A stretch of DNA of 16,389 nucleotides from JAGPKI01 sp052034135 (GTDB lineage Bacteria; Caldisericota; Caldisericia; UBA6126; JAGPKI01), in NCBI GenBank assembly GCA_052034135.1, contig JBPOJC010000103.1:1-16389 (forward strand), read 5' to 3'. Under the pieces are notes generated by a model, which saw nothing but the letters and a program-made list of their open reading frames with translations, had not been told where the DNA came from and did not search any database. A program made the translations under genes and the position numbers. Of this stretch, positions 6,148 through 13,798 are shown piece after piece. Positions within the stretch are counted from its first letter, which is position 1, and the number at the start of each line of letters is the position of its first letter.

Positions 6148-9100
6148 TTATATTTTTTCTAAAGCGATATTTATTTTACCGTAATCAAAATCAAAAACTC
6201 CCTCACTTACTTTTTCATTATTCACGTTTTCAAGAGGTAATATATCTTTCGCGAGAGTCTCTTTTAAAATATATTCCTTAAAATCCTTTATTAATTTACC
6301 AAATTTAGGAGTATCAAACGACAAATATATGTTTATTCTATCTGCCACATCAAAACCATATTCTTTCCTTAAATTCTGGATAAAACGAGAAAATTCTCTT
6401 GCTATTCCTTCTTCTATAAGTTCTTCGTTCAAAGTAGTATCAAGTAAAATTATAGAAGAGCCTTCCTCTGAAAGGAGAAGGTTATTATTTCCTTTTAACT
6501 CGAAAATAAAATCATCTTTAACAAAATCCAATTCTTCTCCATCGATATTAAGCCTAATACAGCCTTCTTTATCAATAGTCTCTTTGATCTTAAAAGTATC
6601 AGGAAAACTTTTAATCGCTTCAATAATTTTAGGAATTTTATTGCCATATTTCTTTCCAATTTGATTTAAATTGGGCTTAATATCCAAAGTTGCATAACTC
6701 TTTAAATCAGAGAGAATTTTAACATTCTTAACATTTAATTCCTCCTTTATCAGAGAGACAAATTCACTATCAAGCTCAACTTCATCCTTATTCAATATGT
6801 AAACAGTTTGCAAAGGAAACCTCACTTTCACTTTAGAAGTCTTTCTTGCTCGCAATCCAGCTGTAACTATATCCCTTGTTAAATTCATCTTTTTTTCAAG
6901 GTCTGTATCGATTAAATCAGTTTTTATTTCTGGAAAATCAAGCAAATGAACACTTTCAGGAAGCTTCCCTTTAAAACCGCTTTTTAGAATTGAATAAATA
7001 TATTCTGCTACAAAAGGTGTAAAGGGTGCTATTATTATAGATAAATTGTAAAGAATTAAGAAAAGTGTATTATAAGCTTCTAACTTCATAGAATCATTTT
7101 CACTCTTCCAGAATCTTCTTCTTGATCTTCTTATATACCAATTAGTCAGATCATCAATAAATCTCATTATTTCTTTAGAAGCTTCTGTTATGTAATACGT
7201 ATCAAGATATTTTTTTACACTTAAGGCAAGAGAATTAATTTTAGAAATTATCCACCTGTCAAGAGTTGAAGAGGGTGTAAATTCAAACTTCGGTTCATAA
7301 TTGTCAACATTTGCATACATTACAAAAAAAGAAGTGGAATTGAGCAAGGGAAGAATGAAGTTTTTTAAAGCATCAGAAACTATATTCATACTAAATCTTC
7401 TTGGAACATAAGGCGTTGAAGAGAAATAAAAAGACCACCTTAAAGAATCAACTCCATAAGCGTTTATTACCGTTGAAGGGTCTACCACATTACCCTTGCT
7501 TTTTGACATTTTTTCTCCTTTTTCGTCCAGAATAAGTTCCAGTGAAAGAGCATTCTTAAAAGCAGGTTCCCCAAAGAGGATAGTATTCACAACTAAAAGC
7601 ACGTAGAACCAACCACGTGTATGGTCTATACCTTCACAAATAAAATCAGCAGGAAAACTTTTTAAAAACTCCTCCGTATTAGAGAAAGGATAATGAAATT
7701 GAGCAAAAGGCATTGATCCAGAGTCAAACCAGCAGTCAAGAACTTCTTTTTCTCTCTTCATTAAGTTCCCACATTTAGGACAAGTTAGTTCTATTTCATC
7801 AATGTAGGGTCTATGAAGTTCAACATAGTCAAAATCCTTAACTGCTCTCTTTTTAAGCTCAGCGATGCTTTCAATTACTTCCATTTCACCACAAGAAGTG
7901 CAAGTCCATACATTAAGTGGGGTTCCCCAATATCTTTCTCTGCTTATTGCCCAATCTTTAGTCTCTGAAAGCCAGCTGCCAAATCTACCATATTTTATAT
8001 GTTCAGGAAGCCAGTTTATTGACTCGTTATTTTTCATAAGATCTTCCCTTATTGAGCTCACTTTAATAAACCAAGAGTTTTTTGCCATATAAATAAGAGG
8101 AGCATCACATCTCCAGCAAAAAGGATAAGTATGTTTTATTACACCTTCTTTAAAAAGAAGACCTGCATTTTTCAAGTTTTCAATAATAAGTTTATCTGCA
8201 TCTTTAATAAATAATCCTTTAAATGGAGTTACAAAATCTTTAAACGTTCCGTCGCTATTTACAGAAATTAAAATCGGTAAGTTGTTAGCTTTACCGACTT
8301 CCATATCTTCTGCTCCAAAAGCAGGAGCAATGTGAACTATGCCGCTCCCTTCTTCTAATCCAACAAATGGAGCTTCAATAACAAAATAAGCATTATCAGT
8401 AATGTTAAAGAAATTAAATGGAGGGATGTACTTTTTACCAACCAAAGAAGAACCCATAAAAGTTTCAAGAATTGTGAAACCTTCATCTCCCAGTACATCA
8501 TTCAACCTATCTTTTGCAAGAATATATTTCTCCCCTTTGTAATCAACTTTAACATAATTAGCAGTAGCATTAACAGCTAATGCAACATTTGCTGTTAAAG
8601 TCCAAGGAGTGGTTGTCCAGACTATAAAATAAGTATTCTCCTCATCAAGAAGGGGAAATTTCACAAAAACAGATGGATCAGGAGTATCTTCCTGATAACC
8701 CTGAGCAACTTCATGAGAACTCAAAGTAGTTTCGCATCTTGGACAATATGGAACTATTTTGTAGTCCTTGAATAGCAAGCCTTTCTTATGTATCTGAGAA
8801 AGTGCCCACCATAAAGATTCAATATAATCATTTGTGCAAGTCATATAAGGATGATCTAAGGAAACCCAATAGCCAATTCGCTCTGTTAACTCATCCCATT
8901 CCTTCTTATATTGAAAAACACTTTTTTTGCATTCCTCTACAAATTTCTGAACTCCATATTTTTCGATTTCTTTCTTTCCATTTATGCCTAAATTTCTCTC
9001 AACCTCTAATTCAACAGGAAGACCGTGAGTATCCCATCCAGCAATACGAGGAACATAATAACCTTCAAGAGTTTTGAATCGACAAACTATATCCTTAAAA

Positions 9101-9288
9101 ATTCTTGCCAATACATGATGAATGCCTGGTTTACCGTTAGCAGTTGGCGGTCCTTCATAAAAGATAAATCTTTCTGAACCCTTTCTCTGTTCAACTGATT
9201 TTTCAAAAATTTTTGAATCCTTCCAAAATTTTAAAATATCTTCTTCAATTGCAGGCCAACTCTTGTCTAATTCGACTTTTTTAAACAC
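6148..9288 (-). CDS. ileS: Isoleucyl-tRNA synthetase, eukaryote-like IleRS2 type with GIHH in place of HIGH
   Basis: This 1046-residue class Ia synthetase charges tRNA-Ile. The order is: Rossmann domain start with FYEGPPTANGKPGIHHVLAR (signature 55-58), the CP1 editing domain including FIVWTTTPWTLTANVALAV and GIVHIAPAFGAEDMEVG, a zinc-knuckle pair around CTSCGEMEV and CPKCG, WFDSGSMPFAQ, KMSKS (593-597), then the helical anticodon domain and a C-terminal junction region. Length and wording (GWDTHGLPVELEVE, ERIGYWVSLDHPYMT) match the IleRS2 group shared with eukaryotes, not the shorter (about 930-residue) E. coli-type IleRS1. The HIGH box reads G-I-H-H, a swap of its first and third residues. 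GTG start at 9288, with AGAGGTG 7 nt upstream; the extra length and GTG are not signs of damage. Its stop lies 2 bp from that of the convergent MATE gene. Confidence 0.96.
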   Translation of the reverse strand: MFKKVELDKSWPAIEEDILKFWKDSKIFEKSVEQRKGSERFIFYEGPPTANGKPGIHHVLARIFKDIVCRFKTLEGYYVPRIAGWDTHGLPVELEVERNLGINGKKEIEKYGVQKFVEECKKSVFQYKKEWDELTERIGYWVSLDHPYMTCTNDYIESLWWALSQIHKKGLLFKDYKIVPYCPRCETTLSSHEVAQGYQEDTPDPSVFVKFPLLDEENTYFIVWTTTPWTLTANVALAVNATANYVKVDYKGEKYILAKDRLNDVLGDEGFTILETFMGSSLVGKKYIPPFNFFNITDNAYFVIEAPFVGLEEGSGIVHIAPAFGAEDMEVGKANNLPILISVNSDGTFKDFVTPFKGLFIKDADKLIIENLKNAGLLFKEGVIKHTYPFCWRCDAPLIYMAKNSWFIKVSSIREDLMKNNESINWLPEHIKYGRFGSWLSETKDWAISRERYWGTPLNVWTCTSCGEMEVIESIAELKKRAVKDFDYVELHRPYIDEIELTCPKCGNLMKREKEVLDCWFDSGSMPFAQFHYPFSNTEEFLKSFPADFICEGIDHTRGWFYVLLVVNTILFGEPAFKNALSLELILDEKGEKMSKSKGNVVDPSTVINAYGVDSLRWSFYFSSTPYVPRRFSMNIVSDALKNFILPLLNSTSFFVMYANVDNYEPKFEFTPSSTLDRWIISKINSLALSVKKYLDTYYITEASKEIMRFIDDLTNWYIRRSRRRFWKSENDSMKLEAYNTLFLILYNLSIIIAPFTPFVAEYIYSILKSGFKGKLPESVHLLDFPEIKTDLIDTDLEKKMNLTRDIVTAGLRARKTSKVKVRFPLQTVYILNKDEVELDSEFVSLIKEELNVKNVKILSDLKSYATLDIKPNLNQIGKKYGNKIPKIIEAIKSFPDTFKIKETIDKEGCIRLNIDGEELDFVKDDFIFELKGNNNLLLSEEGSSIILLDTTLNEELIEEGIAREFSRFIQNLRKEYGFDVADRINIYLSFDTPKFGKLIKDFKEYILKETLAKDILPLENVNNEKVSEGVFDFDYGKINIALEKI

Positions 9289-9385
9289 TTTTTAACACCT
9301 CTTTAAGAATATAATTACGATTTTTCAACCAACATAAATAAAATTAAAAAAATTTTAATAATTAACTCTAAAAATATATTTTACC

Positions 9386-9413
9386 ATTTTAACAAATTTA
9401 AATTTTAACAAAT
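9386..9413. repeat. 12-bp direct repeat in the prfB-ileS gap
   Basis: ATTTTAACAAAT occurs perfectly at 9386-9397 and 9402-9413, a 16-bp period. On the minus strand the proximal copy abuts TGGTAAAAT (complement of 9378-9386), an extended -10-like element about 80 nt before ileS, with no recognisable -35. This 231-bp A/T-rich gap otherwise shows no ORF, no T-box signature and no G+C hairpin. A pair of operator half-sites is possible; chance in A/T-rich DNA is the alternative. Confidence 0.3.
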
Positions 9414-9519
9414 AGAGTTTCTCTTTACATAATTTAAACGATTTTAGTTTTATTAAATTAGAAATAAATAATCAATTTTGTAAATTGAAATATTTTTGCA
9501 AGTAAACCAACGTAACAGA

Positions 9520-10639
9520 TTAATTATTAGAAGAACTATTCTTGCCTACAATATAGCTCCAGATAAGATCATCTATATCTCCCGAGAGCACTCCCCATAC
9601 ATCTGCTGATTCATAGCCTGTTCTTAGGTCTTTAACAAGTGTATATGGTTCAAGAACATATGATCTTATCTGGTTCCCCCATTCTGCTGAAACATCATTT
9701 AATTTCAATTCTTTAATTTCTTTTACTTTTTCTTCTTCCATTTTAGTGCTGAGCTTTGAATATAAAATCCTTAAAGCCTCTTCTTTATTTGCAAATTGCG
9801 ATCTTTCAGACTGACATACCGCTGTAATACCTGTTGGAATATGAACCACTCTTACAGCTGTATCATTTTTTTGAACATTTTGCCCTCCATGTCCCCCTGC
9901 ATTAAAAGTATCTATTCGAAATTGTGCGGGAGAAATCTCCAGCTTAATATCAGGAATTATGGGTAAAACATCAACAAGAGCGAATGAGGTGTGTCTCCTT
10001 CTTTTTGCATCAAAAGGAGAAATTCTTACAAGCCTATGAACGCCCTTTTCACTTTTTAAGAAACCATAAGCATAATCACCTAAAACCTGAATAGTTGCAC
10101 TTTTAATACCTGCAGTAGAGCCAAATGATTCACTTAAAATATTAACTTTAAAGCCTTTCTTTTCGCAATAATTAATATACATCCTAAGGAGCATTTCTGC
10201 CCAATCAGAAGCATCTATCCCGCCAGCTCCACTTGAAATCATAATATAACAGGAATAGCTATCATATTTATCACATAGAAACGCCTTTATCTCGAAATCC
10301 TTTAAATCTTTATTGATTTCAGAGATAAGTTTTTCAATATCGTTCTTTAAAGATGAATCCTCAGGAAACTCCGCAATAAGTTCAATATGTGCCTCAAGTT
10401 CTGAGATTAAGTTTTCTAACTGAGATAAAGATGATTTAATCCTTCTCTTATTTTCAATTTCCTTGAGAATTGACTTGTCATCTTTACCTGACCCCTCCCA
10501 AAATGAAGAGTCGGCAATTTTGTTCTCTAAGTTTGCTAAATCTTTGAAAAAATTACTTTTTTCAAAGAAACTCCTTAATTTTAAAAAGTCTCTCTTTAAA
10601 AGAAATCAAAATATCCTTATAATCCTTAAATTCTTCCAT
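9520..10639 (-). CDS. prfB: Peptide chain release factor 2, decoded by programmed +1 frameshift
   Basis: RF2 releases the finished protein at UGA and UAA. The coding region is in two frames: codons 1-25 from ATG 10639 (MEEFKDYKDILISFKERLFK), then an in-frame TGA at 10562-10564, then the +1 frame from GAA onward to TAA at 9520. Together they give 372 residues, close to the usual 365. The bridged part (10243-10561) reads without a stop as a normal RF2 domain 1, including SSFWEG. Downstream, the stop-recognition tripeptide SPF is at 207-209 and the peptidyl-tRNA hydrolysis motif GGQ at 251-253 (AGGHGGQNVQKND). Starting only at the ATG at 10242 would lose domain 1 and is wrong. It lies 6 nt after the secA stop; the upstream AAGGGA is 12 nt away, so coupling to secA is likely. 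Confidence 0.96.
10562..10576 (-). promoter_or_regulatory. prfB programmed +1 frameshift site
   Basis: Reading on the minus strand: AAGGAG (complement of 10571-10576), TTT, CTT, TGA, A. This matches the E. coli arrangement AGGGGG-TAT-CTT-TGA exactly in spacing: an internal Shine-Dalgarno three bases before the CUU slippery codon, with UGA as codon 26 in both. Low RF2 leaves UGA unread and tRNA-Leu slips +1, so RF2 regulates its own synthesis. The base after UGA is A here rather than C. Confidence 0.93.
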
Positions 10640-10645
10640 GTTTAA

Positions 10646-13174
10646 TTATAGTCCCTTTCCACAACATTTTTTGAATTTCTTGCCACTACCACATGGACAA
10701 GGATCGTTACGCCCAATTTTTTTCTTTACATTATTGTTAACATTTGCTGAAGTGGCTGGTCTATTAATTTCAAGTTTTGGTTTACTCCCACTACTTTTGG
10801 TATTGGAAGCAACTTTTTTTTCTGTATTCATAGAAGTAGATTCATCTTTTTGAATCCTGACCTTGAAGAGGAGACTAATAGTCTCTTCCTTAACAGAAGC
10901 AAGCATATCTTCAAACATTTGAAAACCTTCTATCTGATATTGCACAAGAGGATCCTGCTGCCCATAACCACGCAGCCCTATACCTTCTTTAAGATGATCC
11001 ATGTTATAGAGATGGTCTTTCCACTTACTATCAACTATATAAAGAAGAATGTGCCTCTCAATTTCCCTCATATTTTCGGAACCAATTGAGTTTTCTTTTT
11101 CTTCATAAGCTGATTTAAGCTTCTCAAATATTATTTTATCAAGTTCTTTAAAACCAACTTCATTTTGATCCTTAAACCGTATATTAAGCCCTGTTATTTC
11201 GTATATACCTTTATTCACTTCATCTAAATTAACTTCAAACCTATTTTCAGAATTTAACCCCCTATGAGCAATTCCAGAAGAAACCTCCATAAGCATATCC
11301 ATTATGTGATCTTTTATATCGTTACTCTCAAGAACTTTTTTTCTTTCATTGTAAATAATCTCTCTTTGTTTATTCAGTACATTATCGTATTCAAGCAGAG
11401 TTTTTCTTATATCAAAGTTATAGTTTTCTACGCGCTTTTGAGCATTTTCTATAGCTCGAGTGAGTAAACTACTTTCAAGAGGCATATTCTCGTCAATATT
11501 TAAAGATTCAAAAATCCTCTCGATTCTTTCGCCACCAAAAATTCTTAATAGTTCATCCTCTAAAGATAAATAAAATCTTGATTGACCAGGATCTCCCTGT
11601 CTGCCTGACCTTCCTCTAAGCTGATTGTCAATTCTTCTTGATTCGTGCCTTTCAGTACCAATTACATAAAGTCCACCAAGGTCTGTTACGGAATTGCCCA
11701 AAACAATATCTACTCCTCTACCTGCCATATTTGTTGCTATTGTTACAGCTCCTCTTTCTCCTGCTTTCTTTATTATTTCTGCTTCTCTTTCATGATATTT
11801 TGCATTCAATACTTCATGAGTTATTCCCTCTTTTTTAAGCATTTTTGAGATTCTTTCAGATTTTTCAATTGATCTTGTCCCGACTAATACTGGCTGTCCC
11901 CTTTTATGTGAATCAACTATATCGTCTACAATCTTCCTAAACTTAACATTTTCAGTTTTATAGACAATATCCGGAAGGTCTTTCCTTACTACTGGCTTAT
12001 TTGTTGGTATCACTATGACTTCTAAGCCATAGATCTCTCTAAATTCATTTTCTTCAGTCTTTGCTGTCCCAGTCATACCGGCAAGCTTTTTATACATTCT
12101 AAAGAAATTCTGAAATGTTATAGTAGCTAAAGTTTGGTTCTCCTCTTTTACCCTTAAGCCTTCTTTGGCTTCAATTGCCTGGTGAAGACCATCGGAATAT
12201 CTTCTGCCAAAAAGGAGTCTACCCGTAAACTCATCAACTATTACTATTTCTCCATCTTTGGCTATATAATCCACTTCATTTTTGAAACAATGCCTTGCAC
12301 GAAGTGCTTGATTTAAATGCCTTAATATATCAACATTTTCGCTTGCATAGAGATTTGGTATTGAAAGAATTGCTTCTAATTTGTGGATGCCTGGTTCAAG
12401 AATTGTTACTGATTTTGTCTTTTCATCAACCGTAAAATCTTCATTTATAATTAAGTTTCTAACAGCTTTGTCAGCTTTATAGTAAAGGTCTGTTGCTCTT
12501 TCTGCTGGACCAGATATTATTAGAGGGGTTCTTGCTTCATCAATTAATATGGAATCAACTTCATCAACAATTGCATAGTTCAATTCTTTTTGAACACAAT
12601 AATCAAGAGAATGAGCCATATTATCTCTTAAATAATCAAAACCGACTTCGCTATTTGTGCAATACATTACGTCAGAATTGTATGCTTTCTTTCGCTCAGG
12701 AAAATCCATATCATGTAAAACATATGACACTGATAAGCCCAAGAAATTATATATAGAACCCATCCATTCGGCATCACGTTTTACAAGGTATTCGTTTACT
12801 GTTACTATATGAGTAGTTTTTTTAGATAGCGATTCGAGATATGCCGGAAGAGTAGCAACGAGAGTTTTACCCTCACCGGTTTTCATTTCTGCAATTTTAC
12901 CTAAAAATAGTGCAATTCCACCAAAGAGCTGAACATCGAAATGTCTTAGTCCTAAAGTCCTTTTTGATGCTTCTCTAACAACAGAAAAAGCTTCTGGTAA
13001 GAGCTCTTCTAAGCTTTCACCTCTATCAAATCTATTCTTAAATTCACCCGTCTTAGAGCGAAGCTCTTCATCGCTAAGACCGATTACATCTTCCTCTAAT
13101 GCATTTATTTTCTGAACTAAAGGAAGATATTTCCTTTTAAATTTTTCAGTTGTATCAAATAAACTTATTTTCAT
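10646..13174 (-). CDS. secA: Preprotein translocase ATPase subunit SecA
   Basis: The 842-residue motor drives unfolded proteins through SecYEG. Nucleotide-binding domain 1 has Walker A KTGEGKT (98-104) and Walker B DEVD (204-207), with the peptide-crosslinking domain inserted after it. Domain 2 has GVDIVLGN and the arginine-finger region QLRGRSGRQGDPGQSRFYLSLED. The helical scaffold and wing follow with EYDNVLNKQRE and WKDHLYNMDHLKEGIGLRGYGQQDP. A Ser/Lys/Asn-rich linker leads to the C-terminal zinc finger C826-x-C828-x8-C837-C838 (GRNDPCPCGSGKKFKKCC), which binds SecB or lipids and ribosomes in other species. The start ATG 13174 has no Shine-Dalgarno but a TATAAT 8 nt upstream. Order secA-prfB is the one in Bacillus, where hpf lies upstream; here hpf is about 10 kb away. 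Confidence 0.97.
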   Translation of the reverse strand: MKISLFDTTEKFKRKYLPLVQKINALEEDVIGLSDEELRSKTGEFKNRFDRGESLEELLPEAFSVVREASKRTLGLRHFDVQLFGGIALFLGKIAEMKTGEGKTLVATLPAYLESLSKKTTHIVTVNEYLVKRDAEWMGSIYNFLGLSVSYVLHDMDFPERKKAYNSDVMYCTNSEVGFDYLRDNMAHSLDYCVQKELNYAIVDEVDSILIDEARTPLIISGPAERATDLYYKADKAVRNLIINEDFTVDEKTKSVTILEPGIHKLEAILSIPNLYASENVDILRHLNQALRARHCFKNEVDYIAKDGEIVIVDEFTGRLLFGRRYSDGLHQAIEAKEGLRVKEENQTLATITFQNFFRMYKKLAGMTGTAKTEENEFREIYGLEVIVIPTNKPVVRKDLPDIVYKTENVKFRKIVDDIVDSHKRGQPVLVGTRSIEKSERISKMLKKEGITHEVLNAKYHEREAEIIKKAGERGAVTIATNMAGRGVDIVLGNSVTDLGGLYVIGTERHESRRIDNQLRGRSGRQGDPGQSRFYLSLEDELLRIFGGERIERIFESLNIDENMPLESSLLTRAIENAQKRVENYNFDIRKTLLEYDNVLNKQREIIYNERKKVLESNDIKDHIMDMLMEVSSGIAHRGLNSENRFEVNLDEVNKGIYEITGLNIRFKDQNEVGFKELDKIIFEKLKSAYEEKENSIGSENMREIERHILLYIVDSKWKDHLYNMDHLKEGIGLRGYGQQDPLVQYQIEGFQMFEDMLASVKEETISLLFKVRIQKDESTSMNTEKKVASNTKSSGSKPKLEINRPATSANVNNNVKKKIGRNDPCPCGSGKKFKKCCGKGL

Positions 13175-13182
13175 ATCTATAA

Positions 13183-13191
13183 ATTATACCA
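13183..13191 (-). promoter_or_regulatory. Extended -10 promoter of secA, giving a leaderless or near-leaderless mRNA
   Basis: On the minus strand TGGTATAAT (complement of 13183-13191) is a perfect extended -10 (TGnTATAAT). Only 8 nt separate it from the secA ATG at 13174, so transcription should begin within about two bases of the start codon. No good -35 lies 17 bp upstream, as is usual for extended -10 promoters. No Shine-Dalgarno is present. Confidence 0.55.
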
Positions 13192-13394
13192 CTAACATGC
13201 TGTCTCATTTAATTTTCTTTTTAAATTTATTATCGTTACTTCATCAAAAAATCTATGCATAAGTTGTTAACATCTCCATTTTATCAGATTCTTTAGAGAT
13301 TAAAATAACTTTTCTTTTATTTTTATTTATTTGAAATTGCTTTAATTTTCTTCGAGAAAATTCTTCGCTTACGCTTAGAATGACACCATCGCCC

Positions 13395-13432
13395 TCACTC
13401 TGAGGAGCATCTTTCCAGCGAATGAAGGGTCT
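13395..13432 (+). repeat. CTGAGGAG-type repeat, copy A
   Basis: This 38-bp unit begins TCACTCTGAGGAGCATC and ends AAGGGTCT. It aligns with copy B at about 32 of 38 positions with one gap. It does not encode a plausible protein. Confidence 0.65.
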
Positions 13433-13472
13433 ACTTCTTTGATGCGTAAAACGAGGAGATTCTTAAGGACTT

Positions 13473-13554
13473 GTGCGTAAATACCGCACTTTCAGAATGA
13501 CGGTAGGGGATCATCCTTAGGGAGTGTGTCTTTAGTAAGAGTGCGTAAATACCG
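13473..13554 (+). repeat. GTGCGTAAATACCG direct repeat pair
   Basis: The 14-bp sequence GTGCGTAAATACCG is perfect at 13473-13486 and 13541-13554, offset 68 bp. TGCGTAAA also occurs at 13443-13450. The first copy extends to CGCAC and could form a 5-bp stem with its own GTGCG. The offset and divergence between copies suggest a larger decayed tandem duplication. Confidence 0.6.
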
Positions 13555-13615
13555 TACATTGGGAATAACAATGCAAGTGTCATTCTTGGCGATTGCGGGA
13601 ATCCAACCACCCACG

Positions 13616-13652
13616 TCACCCTGAGGAGCGTCTTCTCAGCGACAAAGGGTCT
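13616..13652 (+). repeat. CTGAGGAG-type repeat, copy B
   Basis: This 37-bp unit begins TCACCCTGAGGAGCGTC and ends AAAGGGTCT; it is the better-preserved partner of copy A, 221 bp away in the same orientation. Confidence 0.65.
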
Positions 13653-13665
13653 CCAACCCTCCCCC

Positions 13666-13706
13666 GTCTTCCTGAGGGAGCGTATTTTGCTACCGAAGGA
13701 ACTCCT
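13666..13706 (+). repeat. CTGAGGAG-type repeat, copy C (diverged)
   Basis: CCTGAGGGAGCGTATTTTGC followed by ACCGAAGGAACTCC aligns with copy B directly behind it, with an inserted G and several substitutions. It is the most decayed of the three units. Confidence 0.45.
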
Positions 13707-13756
13707 CTTTTTGTATTTGTACTTCGTAAAGTTTTTGGTTGAAGCAAATCGACTAA

Positions 13757-13785
13757 TTGAGAAATAGGTTGCATTCCCTTATACT
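13757..13785 (+). promoter_or_regulatory. Promoter of the polyprenyl synthase gene, short or no leader
   Basis: TTGAGA (13757-13762, 5 of 6 to TTGACA), a 17-bp spacer and TATACT (13780-13785, 5 of 6 to TATAAT) predict a start near 13792, about 7 nt before ATG 13799. An alternative -10, TATATT (13786-13791), would start at the ATG itself. No Shine-Dalgarno lies upstream of the ATG. Confidence 0.6.
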
Positions 13786-13798
13786 TATATTTAAATAA

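Larger units (their letters stand above)
13358..13706. repeat. Nest of degenerate dispersed (REP-like) repeats between secA and the polyprenyl synthase
   Basis: This is the core of a 624-bp gene-free stretch (13175-13798). It is clearly richer in G+C than its surroundings. It holds: TTCTTCGCTTACGCTTAGAA with a following TGAC (13361-13384), like the common genomic repeat TTCTTCGC...CTCAGAATGAC; a second AGAATGACGG (13494-13503); GTCATTCTTGGCGATTGC then GGGAATCC (13579-13604), like GTCATTCCCGC...GCGGGAATCC; and three CTGAGGAGCG-like units, described separately. The flanks 13200-13350 and 13710-13755 are A/T-rich, with nothing I can identify beyond the secA promoter. Open frames here (such as those over 13431-13807, minus) have low-complexity products and no ribosome-binding site, and are repeat DNA. 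Confidence 0.7.

Noticed and set aside
9289..9519. T-box or other riboswitch upstream of ileS
   Set aside because: No T-box consensus, specifier loop or terminator/antiterminator G+C stem is visible in this A/T-rich gap.
10242..10463. prfB as a 5'-truncated gene or pseudogene starting at ATG 10242
   Set aside because: The same frame continues upstream without a stop to the TGA frameshift site and encodes normal RF2 domain 1. The ATG start lacks a Shine-Dalgarno.
11638..11848. Leucine- or cysteine-rich plus-strand frames within secA
   Set aside because: They are antisense shadows of secA caused by its lysine/glutamate-rich codons; no start signals.
13358..13706. CRISPR array
   Set aside because: Repeats are irregular, diverged and unevenly spaced, and no cas gene is nearby.
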